A DNA stretch of 40,191 bases, taken from Bacteroidetes bacterium HGW-Bacteroidetes-17 (GTDB taxonomy: Bacteria > Bacteroidota > Bacteroidia > Bacteroidales > GCA-2711565). The stretch spans positions 1-40,191 of the forward strand of contig PHDM01000016.1 in the NCBI GenBank assembly GCA_002840985.1, read 5' to 3'. The notes beneath the pieces were generated by a model. That model saw only the letters and a program-made list of their open reading frames with translations, had not been told where the DNA came from and searched no databases. A program made the position numbers and the translations under genes. Below, one piece after another: positions 25,771-34,318 of the stretch (position 1 is its first letter; each line of letters begins with the position of its first letter).

Positions 25771-27705
25771 ATGAAAACTAAAACGAATTTGTCACTTAGT
25801 GTATTGGCTATACTAATATGCGCTGCTTTTATTATTTATAGTTGCAAAAAGGAAGTTATAAAAGTTATACCTACCATTACAATTGCAATCGTTACGGACA
25901 TTACATCCAATTCTGCGACTTCAGGAGGAAATATTACAAATGATGGAGGTGCAGCTGTGACTGCCCGTGGTGTATGCTGGAGCACAAACCAGAACCCAAC
26001 AACTGCTGATAGTAAAACGAGCAATGGAACAGGGATAGGCAGCTTTACAAGTTCGATTACTGATTTAGCCCCGGGTGCTACCTACTACATAAAGGCTTAC
26101 GCCATAAACTCGGTTGGAACATCATATAGCAGCCAGTCAACATTTACGACCTTATCAGTTGCTCCGGGTTTAACAACAACTGAGATAACCAACATTACCC
26201 CCACTTCAGCAAGCAGTGGAGGTAATATCACCAACGATGGTGGTGCCCCGATCACATCAAGAGGGGTATGCTGGAGTATAAACCAGAACCCAACCATCGC
26301 TGATAGCTTAACAAACGACGGAACAGGCATGGGAATTTATGCAAGTTCAATTACAAACCTTACTCCTGGCGTTACCTATTATATCCGGGCCTATGCTACT
26401 AACGTAGCTGGTACTGGATATGGCAACCAGGTTTCCTTCAGTACACTATCTGTGGCTCCTGTTTTAACAACCATTAACGTATCAGCTGTTACTTCCACTT
26501 CTGCAAGTACCGGTGGTAATATTACTTTTGATGGTGGAACATCTGTTACAGCCCGTGGGGTATGTTGGAGCATTAACCAGAATCCAACCACCGCCGATAG
26601 TAAAACAACAGATGGAACAGGAACAGGTGTTTTTACAAGTTCCATCACAGGATTGACTCCCGGTACAACTTATTATATCAGGGCTTATGCATCAAATAGT
26701 ATAGGAACTGCTTATGGAAACCAGATTAGCACAACTACTTCGGCGGAATTACCAACTTTAACAACTTCGTCCATAACAGCAATAACATCAACAACAGCAA
26801 CATTTGGAGGAAATATCACAAGCGATGGGGGTGCTGCAATCACATCCAGAGGAGTTTGTTGGAGCATTAACCAGAACCCAACCACCACTGATAGTAAAAC
26901 AACAGATGGAGCAGGCACAGGTGTTTTTACAAGTTTCATAACAGGATTAACCCCCGGTTCAAACTATTATCTGAGGGCTTATGCAACAAATAGTCAAGGA
27001 ACTTCTTATGGTGAACAAAAGCAGTTTGGAACAAATACAGGTAATATATTATTTAATCTAAATCTTACCTATGACACAATCATCGATTCAAGAGATGGGA
27101 AAATATATAACACTATAATTATTGGCACCCAAACCTGGATGGCCGAAAACCTAGCCTTTCTACCTACAGTAAGCCCATCATCAGCGACTTCCAACACAAT
27201 CTCTTATTATTATGTATATGGTTACGAAGGAACCAATGTAAACTCAGCAAAAGCTACAGAGAATTATGCAACTTATGGTGTTTTGTATAATTGGCCTGCT
27301 GCTATGTCCGGTGCTGTAAGCAGCTCTTCAAATCCAAGCGGGGTGAAGGGAGTTTGCCCTAACGGCTGGCATTTACCAAGTGCTGTCGAATGGACAACGC
27401 TGACTAATTATCTTGGTAGGGAAAATGTTGCAGGTGGTAAAATGAAAGAAATCGGAACAATCCATTGGATAAGCCCGAACACAGGAGCGACCAATAGCAG
27501 CGGCTTTACAGCTCTTCCGAGTGGTTTCCGTAGCAGTGCTGGTAATTTCTACAATATTAGTAACGATGGACGCTGGTGGAGTTCTACGGAGTACTCTACG
27601 AGCAATGCATGGTACCGGCGCCTCAACTATAGTCATGAAGATGTACACCCTAGTAGCTATTACGATAACGAGGGTGGGTTTAGTGTCCGTTGTGTGAAGG
27701 ATTAA
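25771..27705 (+). CDS. Lipoprotein with four 98-residue Fn3-like repeats and a FISUMP domain
   Basis: A 644-residue surface lipoprotein. The lipobox is FIIYSC with Cys25, followed by KKE. From about residue 35 to 425 there are four near-identical repeats with the core SGGNITNDGG, TARGVCWSxNQNPTTADS, GTGxFTSSITxLTPGxTYYIRAYAxN. The Cys-Trp pair recurs at residues 69, 167, 265 and 363, an exact period of 98. Each repeat looks like a fibronectin type III-like beta sandwich (SITxLTPGTTYYIRAYA is typical). The C-terminal 200 residues are a FISUMP domain (IGTQTWMAENLAF, GWHLPSAVEWTTL, GFTALPSGFRS, RWWSSTEYS, FSVRCVKD). It probably stands on the cell surface as a stalk plus head. It terminates in a hairpin shared with tRNA-Asn. 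Confidence 0.88.
   Translation: MKTKTNLSLSVLAILICAAFIIYSCKKEVIKVIPTITIAIVTDITSNSATSGGNITNDGGAAVTARGVCWSTNQNPTTADSKTSNGTGIGSFTSSITDLAPGATYYIKAYAINSVGTSYSSQSTFTTLSVAPGLTTTEITNITPTSASSGGNITNDGGAPITSRGVCWSINQNPTIADSLTNDGTGMGIYASSITNLTPGVTYYIRAYATNVAGTGYGNQVSFSTLSVAPVLTTINVSAVTSTSASTGGNITFDGGTSVTARGVCWSINQNPTTADSKTTDGTGTGVFTSSITGLTPGTTYYIRAYASNSIGTAYGNQISTTTSAELPTLTTSSITAITSTTATFGGNITSDGGAAITSRGVCWSINQNPTTTDSKTTDGAGTGVFTSFITGLTPGSNYYLRAYATNSQGTSYGEQKQFGTNTGNILFNLNLTYDTIIDSRDGKIYNTIIIGTQTWMAENLAFLPTVSPSSATSNTISYYYVYGYEGTNVNSAKATENYATYGVLYNWPAAMSGAVSSSSNPSGVKGVCPNGWHLPSAVEWTTLTNYLGRENVAGGKMKEIGTIHWISPNTGATNSSGFTALPSGFRSSAGNFYNISNDGRWWSSTEYSTSNAWYRRLNYSHEDVHPSSYYDNEGGFSVRCVKD
25873..27050 (+). repeat. 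Four in-phase 294-bp tandem repeats inside the lipoprotein gene
   Basis: The TG[CT]TGG codons of the Cys-Trp pair lie at 25975, 26269, 26563 and 26857, three intervals of exactly 294 nt. No indel has accumulated, although the units differ by many substitutions. Such arrays can gain or lose units by recombination. Confidence 0.8.
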
Positions 27706-27719
27706 AGAGGGTAATAAAA

Positions 27720-27749
27720 AAACCACCTACAATTGCTTGTAAGTGGTTT
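27720..27749. terminator. Bidirectional terminator between lipoprotein gene and tRNA-Asn
   Basis: AAACCAC pairs with GTGGTTT and TACAA with TTGTA around a TTGC loop, with one C-A mismatch. A-rich sequence on the left gives a T tract for the minus-strand tRNA transcript; the right side gives TTTAGTTT for the plus strand. Confidence 0.8.
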
Positions 27750-27755
27750 AGTTTG

Positions 27756-27829
27756 CTCCCCCTTCAGGACTTGAACCTGAGACCCTCTGATTAACAGTCA
27801 GATGCTCTAACCAACTGAGCTAAGGAGGA
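27756..27829 (-). tRNA. tRNA-Asn (GTT)
   Basis: A full cloverleaf can be drawn on the minus strand: acceptor TCCTCCT with AGGGGGA (one T-G pair), D stem GCTC, anticodon stem TCTGA/TCAGA with loop CTGTTAA (anticodon GTT), T loop with TTCAAGT, and discriminator G. The 3' CCA is not encoded (GCA follows). A TTG-N19-TATCTTTG promoter lies about 80 bases upstream and a hairpin terminator directly downstream. Confidence 0.95.
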
Positions 27830-27913
27830 ATGTTTTACTTTTTAACCTCTGATGAACCCTGATTGCTCAGGACCCTAGACAAAGAACGAAAGAGGTACTT
27901 TTAAAAAGTGCGG

Positions 27914-27943
27914 CAAAGATAATATAAGATTTTTAAATCTCAA
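27914..27943 (-). promoter_or_regulatory. Promoter of tRNA-Asn
   Basis: On the minus strand TTG (27941-27943), 19 bases, TATCTTTG (27914-27921). The spacing is the same as that of the promoters at 17809 and 30369. Confidence 0.65.
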
Positions 27944-27975
27944 GCGTAATCTTAATTTTTTTGTCTTTTTTTAAA

Positions 27976-28875
27976 TTAGGAAATCATTTTCAGCCGATTA
28001 ATTTCAAGTTCCTTAAGTAGGCGCCACTTTCCACGGGGAACATCCTTTTTGGTCAATCCTGCAAACGAAACCCTGTCAAGTCGGATTACATCATATCCCA
28101 GACTTTCAAAGATCCGTCGTACGATTCGATTTTTGCCCGAATGAAGTTCTATCCCAATTTGCTTTTTATCTTTGCCGGTCTCTGCAAAAGCGATCTTATC
28201 CACCTTTATAGGTCCGTCTTCAAGTTCAATGCCTTCAGCAATTTTGATGAAATCTTCCTGCATTAGGGGTTTGTTCAGAACTGCATGATATATTTTTTTT
28301 ATTTCATGCCTGGGATGGGTCAATTTTTTTGCCAGTTCTCCATCGTTCGTAAACAATAATAATCCAGTGGTATTCAAATCTAAGCGTCCAACCGGAAATA
28401 TTCTTTCCTCACAAGCTTTTTCAACCAACTTCATTACTGTTTTTCTCTCGAAAGGATCGTCGGTAGTTGTGATAAAGCCTTTTGGTTTATTGAGTAACAG
28501 ATAAACAAGCTTTTCAGGTCTAAGGGCCTTATCCTGATATTCGACTTTATCGTTAGGATTAACCTTTGTTCCAAGTTCGGTGACCACAATTCCATTAATT
28601 TTAATTTCTCCATTTAAAATTAACTGGTCAGCATCGCGACGAGAACAGATTCCTGCATTGGCAATATATTTATTCAACCTAATGGGTTCAGGTTTTGTGC
28701 CTTTTAGGGTGCCAATTGGTTTAATTTCAGATTTTGGCAATCTTGCAGCTTTAGTTGGTTTTTCAGATCTCTTTTTGTCGGCCTTGATTCGGTCTTTTAT
28801 TTGCTTTTTGCCAGGTCTCATAAACTTTGAAAAGTCTCCATGTTTCTGTGAACCTTTTGCTTCCTGTTTAGCCAT
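27976..28875 (-). CDS. rluB: RsuA/RluB-family rRNA pseudouridine synthase
   Basis: A 299-residue enzyme that converts a uridine in 23S or 16S rRNA to pseudouridine. Residues 1-65 are a very basic tail (Lys-rich, KQIKDRIKADKKRSEKPTK) typical of the Bacteroidota versions. The S4 RNA-binding domain is at about 66-125 (IRLNKYIANAGICSRRDADQLI). The catalytic domain carries LLLNKPKGFITTT and the motif VGRLDLNTTGLLLFTNDG with the catalytic Asp. The C-terminus EGKNR-type motif reads LHSGKNRIVRRIFESLGYDV. RluB is the closest E. coli relative by length and motif, but RsuA or RluF specificity cannot be excluded. A TAACTTTG box at 28893-28900 lies just before the start. Confidence 0.85.
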   Translation of the reverse strand: MAKQEAKGSQKHGDFSKFMRPGKKQIKDRIKADKKRSEKPTKAARLPKSEIKPIGTLKGTKPEPIRLNKYIANAGICSRRDADQLILNGEIKINGIVVTELGTKVNPNDKVEYQDKALRPEKLVYLLLNKPKGFITTTDDPFERKTVMKLVEKACEERIFPVGRLDLNTTGLLLFTNDGELAKKLTHPRHEIKKIYHAVLNKPLMQEDFIKIAEGIELEDGPIKVDKIAFAETGKDKKQIGIELHSGKNRIVRRIFESLGYDVIRLDRVSFAGLTKKDVPRGKWRLLKELEINRLKMIS

Positions 28876-28892
28876 GTTAAATATTTTGTTGG

Positions 28893-28900
28893 CAAAGTTA
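28893..28900 (-). promoter_or_regulatory. Possible -7 promoter element of the pseudouridine synthase gene
   Basis: TAACTTTG on the minus strand, ending 18 bases before the ATG at 28875. The nearest TTG upstream is 23 bases away, longer than the 19 seen elsewhere, so this is only a fair candidate. Confidence 0.45.
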
Positions 28901-29040
28901 CAACTAATCTAAGTACAGATGTTCAACTATTGGTAAGGTTAGAAGTCAAACGCTAATAGCTAACAGCTAATTGCAAAGAGCAGTCAATTGGAATAAGTAA
29001 TATTTTATTTAAATCGCAAAAAAATGGAGTAAAAAAAGTC

Positions 29041-29406
29041 TTAACGCATAGGGTAAAATGCCTTTTGAATGTGATGGATTTCTGCTTTATTGGGAGTGAT
29101 TACTACAGCGAGGATATCAAATCGACAATCCAGATTAAGGTTGTTTTGGATAATATAGGCGTGGGCTGCCTTAATTAAAAATCGCTGTTTGACTTTGGTA
29201 ACAAAAACCTCAGGTTCACCATAAAAACGACTGCTTCTGGTTTTTACTTCTGCAATCACAAGTGTATCATTATTTTCAGCGATGATGTCGATTTCATTTT
29301 TTCCAAATCGCCAATTTTTCTCCCTGATTTTATAATTATTTTTGATGAGATAATTTCGGGCCAGCTCTTCGCCTTTATCCCCAAGGTCGTTATGGTCTGC
29401 CATCAT
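29041..29406 (-). CDS. yraN: YraN family (UPF0102) nuclease-fold protein
   Basis: A 121-residue cytosolic protein of family UPF0102, which has a restriction-endonuclease-like fold. The landmarks LGDKGEELARNYL, REKNWRFGKNEIDIIAE and LVIAEVKTRS give the E, D and ExK residues of the PD-(D/E)xK site. The function is still uncertain; a role linked to Holliday junctions or natural transformation has been suggested for relatives. Its ATG lies 9 bp after the stop of the LD-carboxypeptidase gene, so the two form an operon. Two adjacent ATG codons are possible starts (29406 and 29403). Confidence 0.9.
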   Translation of the reverse strand: MMADHNDLGDKGEELARNYLIKNNYKIREKNWRFGKNEIDIIAENNDTLVIAEVKTRSSRFYGEPEVFVTKVKQRFLIKAAHAYIIQNNLNLDCRFDILAVVITPNKAEIHHIQKAFYPMR

Positions 29407-29415
29407 TAAATATAT

Positions 29416-30312
29416 TTAGTTAAAATCAATTGTAACATTATCCCCAACTATCAACTTAATTTTTCTTCCTAAAATAAGAGCCCTGTTATCAGGAAAATGA
29501 CCCGACGGAAATCCAAAACATACCGGATAGTTATAATCCGCAACGGTCCGGCGAATTATTTCATAAGCGGTTTCACCAAAAGGGATTGAATTGTCATTCA
29601 TCACTGTCATGCCCCCAATAATTAATCCTGCTAATTTGCTTAAATGACCGGATCTTTTTAAACTGATCATCATTCGGTCGATATGATAAAGATATTCATC
29701 CAGATCTTCTAAGAAAAGGATCACTCCTTCGGTATTAATGTCAGATTTACTTCCCTTCAGGGTATGAATAAGAGAAAGGTTTCCACCAATTAAAATTCCT
29801 TCTGCATTGCCATTTCTGTTAAATGGATGAGCTTTAACCTCATATTTCAGTGGTTTTCCGAAAAGGCATTTGTGTAACGATTCTATGGATTCGGGAGATG
29901 CGGTATCAAAGTTAAGAGGCATAATTCCATGTATTGTTTCAATCTTTGTATTTGTAAATACATGCGAATGAACACAGGTTAAATCACTAAAACCTATCAA
30001 CCATTTGGGATTTTTAATGAAGCCACTCCAATCAATCTGATCTAAGATTTTAACTGTTCCATAGCCTCCTCTGGCAAAAATAATGGCTTTTACAGTAGCA
30101 TCATTCAACATCGTTTGAAAATCCACAATGCGTTCCTCATCGTTACCGGCGAACTGATTATATTCTTTAAAAAGATGGTTTCCGTAAACGACTTCAAGCC
30201 CCCAATCACTAAAAGTCTGAGATGCCAATGTTAACTCATTTAATTCTATTTTTCTGGCAGTAGCAACTATGCCTATTTTATCCCCTTTCGATAAGTATTC
30301 AGGTGTGATCAT
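29416..30312 (-). CDS. ldcA: LD-carboxypeptidase (S66 family)
   Basis: A 298-residue serine peptidase of family S66 that removes the terminal D-alanine from muropeptide tetrapeptides during cell wall recycling. The triad is visible: the nucleophile is Ser109 in LIGFSDLTCVHSH, Glu is in LFLEDLDEYLYHIDRM, and His is in CFGFPSGHFPDN. The N-terminal motif ARGGYGTVKILDQIDW is also conserved. No signal peptide is present, so it acts in the cytosol. The start is taken as the ATG at 30312; a TTG one codon earlier would add only one residue. It is divergent from metG and co-transcribed with yraN. Confidence 0.92.
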   Translation of the reverse strand: MITPEYLSKGDKIGIVATARKIELNELTLASQTFSDWGLEVVYGNHLFKEYNQFAGNDEERIVDFQTMLNDATVKAIIFARGGYGTVKILDQIDWSGFIKNPKWLIGFSDLTCVHSHVFTNTKIETIHGIMPLNFDTASPESIESLHKCLFGKPLKYEVKAHPFNRNGNAEGILIGGNLSLIHTLKGSKSDINTEGVILFLEDLDEYLYHIDRMMISLKRSGHLSKLAGLIIGGMTVMNDNSIPFGETAYEIIRRTVADYNYPVCFGFPSGHFPDNRALILGRKIKLIVGDNVTIDFN

Positions 30313-30368
30313 CAAGTATCGTTTATTTTAAGATTTGAATAAGCTGTTTTTATTCATTATTCACAGGA

Positions 30369-30398
30369 TTGTAAGTATTAAACAAATCCTTAACTTTG
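30369..30398 (+). promoter_or_regulatory. Promoter of metG
   Basis: TTG (30369-30371), 19 bases, TAACTTTG (30391-30398). The site lies inside the apparent upstream extension of the metG reading frame, which shows that this extension is not translated as the normal start. Confidence 0.75.
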
Positions 30399-30424
30399 CC
30401 GAAAGTTACTGGAAAAAATTGAAA

Positions 30425-32485
30425 ATGGAACAAAATCAATCAAAATTCAAACGCTATACCATTACCTCTGCTTTACCTTATGCGAATGGCCCTATTCATA
30501 TCGGCCATTTAGCCGGTGTATATATTCCTGCTGACATCTATACCAGATATCTGCGTATGAAAGGCAAAGATGTTGTTTTTATTGGAGGATCGGATGAACA
30601 CGGGGTTCCGATTACAATTAAGGCCCAGCAACAAAAAGTTACGCCTCAGCAAATTGTCGATAAATATCACGGGATCATAAAAAAATCATTTGAGGATTTT
30701 GGAATTTCATTCGACATTTATTCCCGGACTTCAAACAAGGTGCACCATGAAACTGCATCCGAAATTTTTAAAACGCTTTATGACAAAGGCGAATTTATTG
30801 AGCAAACAACTGAACAGTTTTACGATCACGATAAAAATCAGTTTTTGGCCGATCGGTATATCACCGGAACCTGTCCTCATTGTGGCAACGAAAAAGCTTA
30901 TGGTGATCAGTGCGAAAATTGTGGCACTTCCTTAAATGCCACGGATTTGATTAATCCAAAATCTGCATTAACAGGGAACACACCTCAGCTTAAAGAGACA
31001 AAGCATTGGTATTTGCCTTTAGATAGATATGAGGGCTGGTTAAGAAAATGGATTATTGAGGGACATAAACAAGACTGGAAACCGAATGTTTACGGACAAT
31101 GTAAATCATGGATTGATCAAGGACTGCAAGCCAGAGCTGTAACCCGTGATTTGGACTGGGGCGTAAAAGTTCCGGTTGAAGGTGCTGAGGGAAAAGTACT
31201 TTATGTGTGGTTTGATGCACCAATCGGATATATTTCTGCAACCAAAGAATGGGCGACTGAAAAAGGCATTGATTGGAAACCTTACTGGAAGGACAAGGAT
31301 ACCAAATTGCTTCATTTCATTGGGAAGGATAATATTGTTTTTCATTGTATCATTTTTCCTGCAATTCTTAAACATGAAGGAACTTATATCTTGCCCGATA
31401 ATGTTCCTGCCAACGAATTTTTGAATTTAGAGGGTGATAAAATTTCGACTTCACGAAATTGGGCTGTTTGGTTGCACGAATATTTGGAAGATTTCCCGGA
31501 GAAACAGGATGTTTTGAGGTACGTTTTATGTGCTAATGCTCCTGAAACAAAAGATAATGATTTTACATGGAAGGATTTTCAGGCAAGAAATAACAGTGAA
31601 TTGTTAGCCATTTTCGGAAATTTTGCCAATCGTACTTTGGTGTTAACAAAGAAATATTTTGATGGGATTGTTCCTGAACTGGGTGAATTAACTGAATTAG
31701 ATCATGCTGCTATTAATGAATTGAAGGAATTTCCTGAAAGAATTGCAAACAGTCTTGAGAATTACCGTTTTCGCGAAGCATTGAATGAATTCATGAATTT
31801 AGCCAGATTGGGCAATAAATACCTGACCGAAACTGAACCATGGAAAGTATTTAAAACGGATGCAGAGCGTGTTAAAACTATCCTGAATATCTCACTTCAG
31901 ATTTGTGCCAACTTAGCTCTATTGGCAGAGCCATTTCTTCCTTTTACAAGTAAAAAATTGCTGAAGATGCTCAATTTATCTGTTTCGAATTGGGAAGCCG
32001 CAGGTGATAGCAAATTACTGTTAGCCGGACATCAACTAAATGAACCGGAGTTTTTATTCGAAAAAATTGAAGATGAACAAATAGAGGCACAGGTCCAAAA
32101 GCTTTTGGATACCAAGATTGAGAATACTAAAAATAACGTGAAAATAGCACCTCAAAAGGAAGATATCACTTTCGACGATTTTGTTAAAATAGATATCAGA
32201 ACAGCTACTATTGTTGAAGCAGAGAAGATCAATAAAACAAAGAAGTTGCTTAAATTGCTTGTTGATACGGGCATTGACAAACGAACCATTGTTTCGGGCA
32301 TTGCAGAATATTATAATGCAGAAGAGATTATCGGACAAAGAGTAAGTGTGTTGGTAAATTTAGCCCCTCGGATGTTAAAAGGAATCGTATCGCAAGGGAT
32401 GATTTTAATGGCTGAAAATGCAGAAGGAAAGCTTTGTTTTGTAAAGCCTTCGGAAGACTTTAATGATGGAAGCGAGATTAAATGA
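30425..32485 (+). CDS. metG: Methionyl-tRNA synthetase
   Basis: A 687-residue class I aminoacyl-tRNA synthetase that loads methionine on tRNA-Met in the cytosol. The signature HIGH is H25-I-G-H28 in [10 protein letters not shown]; the KMSKS loop is K339-ISTS. A zinc knuckle with [18 protein letters not shown] is at about 147-163. The anticodon-binding domain spans about 400-560. The last 110 residues are the EMAP II-like tRNA-binding domain ([17 protein letters not shown] ... [14 protein letters not shown]), as in the long dimeric MetG form. The frame is open 30 codons further upstream, but the ATG at 30425 begins right before the conserved [14 protein letters not shown] and lies 26 bases after a promoter -7 box. 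Confidence 0.97.
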   Translation: MEQNQSKFKRYTITSALPYANGPIHIGHLAGVYIPADIYTRYLRMKGKDVVFIGGSDEHGVPITIKAQQQKVTPQQIVDKYHGIIKKSFEDFGISFDIYSRTSNKVHHETASEIFKTLYDKGEFIEQTTEQFYDHDKNQFLADRYITGTCPHCGNEKAYGDQCENCGTSLNATDLINPKSALTGNTPQLKETKHWYLPLDRYEGWLRKWIIEGHKQDWKPNVYGQCKSWIDQGLQARAVTRDLDWGVKVPVEGAEGKVLYVWFDAPIGYISATKEWATEKGIDWKPYWKDKDTKLLHFIGKDNIVFHCIIFPAILKHEGTYILPDNVPANEFLNLEGDKISTSRNWAVWLHEYLEDFPEKQDVLRYVLCANAPETKDNDFTWKDFQARNNSELLAIFGNFANRTLVLTKKYFDGIVPELGELTELDHAAINELKEFPERIANSLENYRFREALNEFMNLARLGNKYLTETEPWKVFKTDAERVKTILNISLQICANLALLAEPFLPFTSKKLLKMLNLSVSNWEAAGDSKLLLAGHQLNEPEFLFEKIEDEQIEAQVQKLLDTKIENTKNNVKIAPQKEDITFDDFVKIDIRTATIVEAEKINKTKKLLKLLVDTGIDKRTIVSGIAEYYNAEEIIGQRVSVLVNLAPRMLKGIVSQGMILMAENAEGKLCFVKPSEDFNDGSEIK

Positions 32486-32543
32486 TTATTTTTAAATGAA
32501 TAATGATTAACAAAATAAAAGAAATTATTAAGTAAAAATCTTT

Positions 32544-32551
32544 TATTTTTG
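32544..32551 (+). promoter_or_regulatory. Possible -7 promoter element of tRNA-Arg
   Basis: TATTTTTG fits TAnnTTTG, 46 bases before the tRNA. No clear -33 TTG is seen upstream, so confidence is moderate. Confidence 0.4.
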
Positions 32552-32597
32552 CCAGGTTGAAAATTATCACAATTCAATCAACATTAATCATCAAAAA

Positions 32598-32669
32598 GGC
32601 CCCGTAGTTCAACGGATAGAATGGAAGTTTCCTAAACTTTAGATACAAGTTCGATTCTTGTCGGGGCTA
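32598..32669 (+). tRNA. tRNA-Arg (CCT)
   Basis: Cloverleaf: acceptor GGCCCCG with CGGGGCT (terminal G-T), D stem GTTC/GAAT, anticodon stem GAAGT/ACTTT with loop TTCCTAA (anticodon CCT, reads AGG), T stem ACAAG/CTTGT with loop TTCGATT, and discriminator A. CCA is not encoded. It lies 112 bp after metG and is followed by a weak hairpin with a T tract. Confidence 0.93.
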
Positions 32670-32673
32670 CATA

Positions 32674-32710
32674 AAAGCGAAATCCAATTTATTTAGGTTT
32701 TCGTTTTTTA
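32674..32710 (+). terminator. Terminator of tRNA-Arg
   Basis: AAAAGCGAAAtCC pairs imperfectly with GGttTTCGTTTTTT around an AT-rich loop, ending in six T. Confidence 0.6.
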
Positions 32711-32790
32711 TGGTTTAACAATAAGAACGAGTAGTTTATCCCGAAAAGAGAAACGAAATTGAAAAGTTCTGGAGAAACTATATTCCAAAA

Positions 32791-32820
32791 AAAAATCCAC
32801 GTTCACAAACGTGGATTTTT
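32791..32820. terminator. Bidirectional terminator, 13-bp perfect stem
   Basis: AAAAATCCACGTT, loop CACA, AACGTGGATTTTT. It lies 15 bases beyond the stop of the minus-strand lipoprotein gene and serves it; it also blocks read-through from the tRNA-Arg side. Confidence 0.85.
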
Positions 32821-32834
32821 TTAAACCTATCTTT

Positions 32835-33506
32835 TTATTTAGAACTTACACTAGGCAATTGTAAAATTATTTTTGCAGTCTTCATATTGCCTGATTTGGG
32901 AGAAACGCCATCTGAATCGTAAAGAACCCTTCCTGTACCGTTACCCATAAAATTAGTGTTATCGCCATTATTGTTTAGCATGAAATTAGCATAATAGAAA
33001 TTGCTTATTCCAGAATTAGAGATTGTTCCTGATATCACCTCTATTAACTCTGCAGAGCTTCCATTTCTTATAGAAGTGGTTTTTGCGAAAACAGTAAAAC
33101 TGTTTCCACTTCCACTGATATAGGAACCAATTCCAGTTCCTGTAGCATCACCACTGGTGTAACCTAAAGTAATAGAGAGATTGTCGTTATTTTGGTTACT
33201 AAATGTTACTAAATAATCCGCAAATTGTGTTCCGATTGAATAATCGCCCGGAACATTGGTTCCTTTTAAGGTAAAGGGAGAAGCTAAATAAGTTCCAGAA
33301 ATAAGGGGAGGATTATCACCGGGATTGATGGTAAGCCCAAGTGATTTCATCGTGTTAATAATATCTTCCGATACTATGGTGTTTACAGGTTTTGGTAACC
33401 CGTTTGCACCTAAAAGGTCACTTTCGTCATCATCACCATCTTTTTTGCATGCTCCAAATGCAATGGCAATAAGCGCTAAAAAAAGCAGGAGGTTTTTTAA
33501 TTTCAT
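32835..33506 (-). CDS. Lipoprotein of unknown family, paralogue 1
   Basis: A 223-residue lipoprotein. The signal peptide LLLFLALIAIAFGAC gives a clear lipobox (Cys20) followed by KKDGDDDESD, an acidic +2 region. The mature part starts with a short helix (IINTMKSLGLTINPG), then TYLASPFTLKGTNVPGD, a beta-rich middle with YLVTFSNQNNDNLSITLGY, and ends with VLYDSDGVSP. I recognise no domain. It is clearly homologous along its whole length to the gene at 33623-34282 immediately upstream on the same strand (for example TYLASPF, SNQNN-NLSI, NNFYYANFML/SNFYYANFML, YDSDG.SP). The C-terminus differs. Each copy has its own terminator. It is probably anchored in the outer membrane. Confidence 0.75.
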   Translation of the reverse strand: MKLKNLLLFLALIAIAFGACKKDGDDDESDLLGANGLPKPVNTIVSEDIINTMKSLGLTINPGDNPPLISGTYLASPFTLKGTNVPGDYSIGTQFADYLVTFSNQNNDNLSITLGYTSGDATGTGIGSYISGSGNSFTVFAKTTSIRNGSSAELIEVISGTISNSGISNFYYANFMLNNNGDNTNFMGNGTGRVLYDSDGVSPKSGNMKTAKIILQLPSVSSK

Positions 33507-33575
33507 AGCATTTAAATTAGGTTTATAAATGAGTTAATTCATAGGTTTATGATTTAAATAAGGATAAATATAAAA

Positions 33576-33602
33576 AAAAATCCTGCTTGAAGCAGGATTT
33601 TT
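33576..33602. terminator. Terminator between the paralogous lipoprotein genes
   Basis: AAAAATCCTGCT, loop TGA, AGCAGGATTTTT: a 12-bp stem with a T tract on either strand. It ends the upstream paralogue, so the two genes are separately transcribed. Confidence 0.85.
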
Positions 33603-33622
33603 TAATAGAATTTAAAAGATAC

Positions 33623-34282
33623 CTACTTCGTTCCCGCACTTGAGCCTTTAGTATTCTCTTCTATAGATTTCATGCTGGTTACGATAGGTGAAAACCCATC
33701 TGAATCGTAGATAATCCGTCCTTCTCCATTTGCTATCCAACCTGGATTTCCATAGTTTTCCAGCATAAAGTTGGCATAATAAAAATTGTTGATTCCACCA
33801 TCAACCAATGTTCCAGAAATAACCATTAAAAGATCAGCATTTGTGCCGTTATATGTAGAAGCTACTTTGGCAAATACTGAAAAAGTATTTCCGTCACCAC
33901 TAATAAAGGCACCAATACCTGAACCATTTTCTGGGCCATTTACATAGCTCAAGCTAATGGAAAGATTGGTATTGTTCTGATTTGAAAGAGTCACCCTATA
34001 ATCAGAAAAAGATTGCCCGGCATAATCACCGGAACGGTTACTGGCTTTTAAGATAAAGGGAGATGCAAGATAAGTGTTTACTAAAGAAGGTGGTAGCGCC
34101 CCTGTATTAATGGGCATGCCTAAGGTTTTCATTTCCTGCAGAATTTCGTCAGGAACGATGTTGTTTATTGCAGGTGTCAGGCCATTTTCGTCTAAAAGAT
34201 CGCTGCCTTTATCGTCTTTTTTACAGGCCCCAAAAGAGATTGCAATAATTACAAGGAATAGGAGGAGGTTTTTTGTTTTCAT
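33623..34282 (-). CDS. Lipoprotein of unknown family, paralogue 2
   Basis: A 219-residue lipoprotein with signal peptide LLLFLVIIAISFGAC (Cys20, then KKDDKGSD). It is homologous to the gene just downstream (32835-33506) along the whole chain, with shared landmarks ILQEMKTLGMPINTG, NTYLASPF, LSNQNNTNLSISLSY, GTGIGAFISGDGNTFSVFAK-like and YDSDGFSP. The C-terminal tail is charged and lacks the ILQLPSVSS end of its paralogue. Both genes keep a near-identical leader right before the ATG (cctaatt.taatgct and variants). A TAAGTTTG box lies 37 bases upstream. The function is unknown; a recent tandem duplication is inferred. Confidence 0.75.
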   Translation of the reverse strand: MKTKNLLLFLVIIAISFGACKKDDKGSDLLDENGLTPAINNIVPDEILQEMKTLGMPINTGALPPSLVNTYLASPFILKASNRSGDYAGQSFSDYRVTLSNQNNTNLSISLSYVNGPENGSGIGAFISGDGNTFSVFAKVASTYNGTNADLLMVISGTLVDGGINNFYYANFMLENYGNPGWIANGEGRIIYDSDGFSPIVTSMKSIEENTKGSSAGTK

Positions 34283-34318
34283 AGCATTATAATTAGGTTA
34301 AAATAATGGTTAAACACT

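Noticed and set aside
25836-26939. Series of similar minus-strand frames
   Set aside because: They are mirror frames of the four tandem repeats of the lipoprotein gene. Their similarity follows from the plus-strand repeats.
25873-27050. CRISPR-like periodicity
   Set aside because: The period is 294 nt, with an open reading frame throughout and no unique spacers.
30335-30424. Thirty extra N-terminal residues for MetG
   Set aside because: The metG promoter lies inside this stretch and the family starts close to [14 protein letters not shown].
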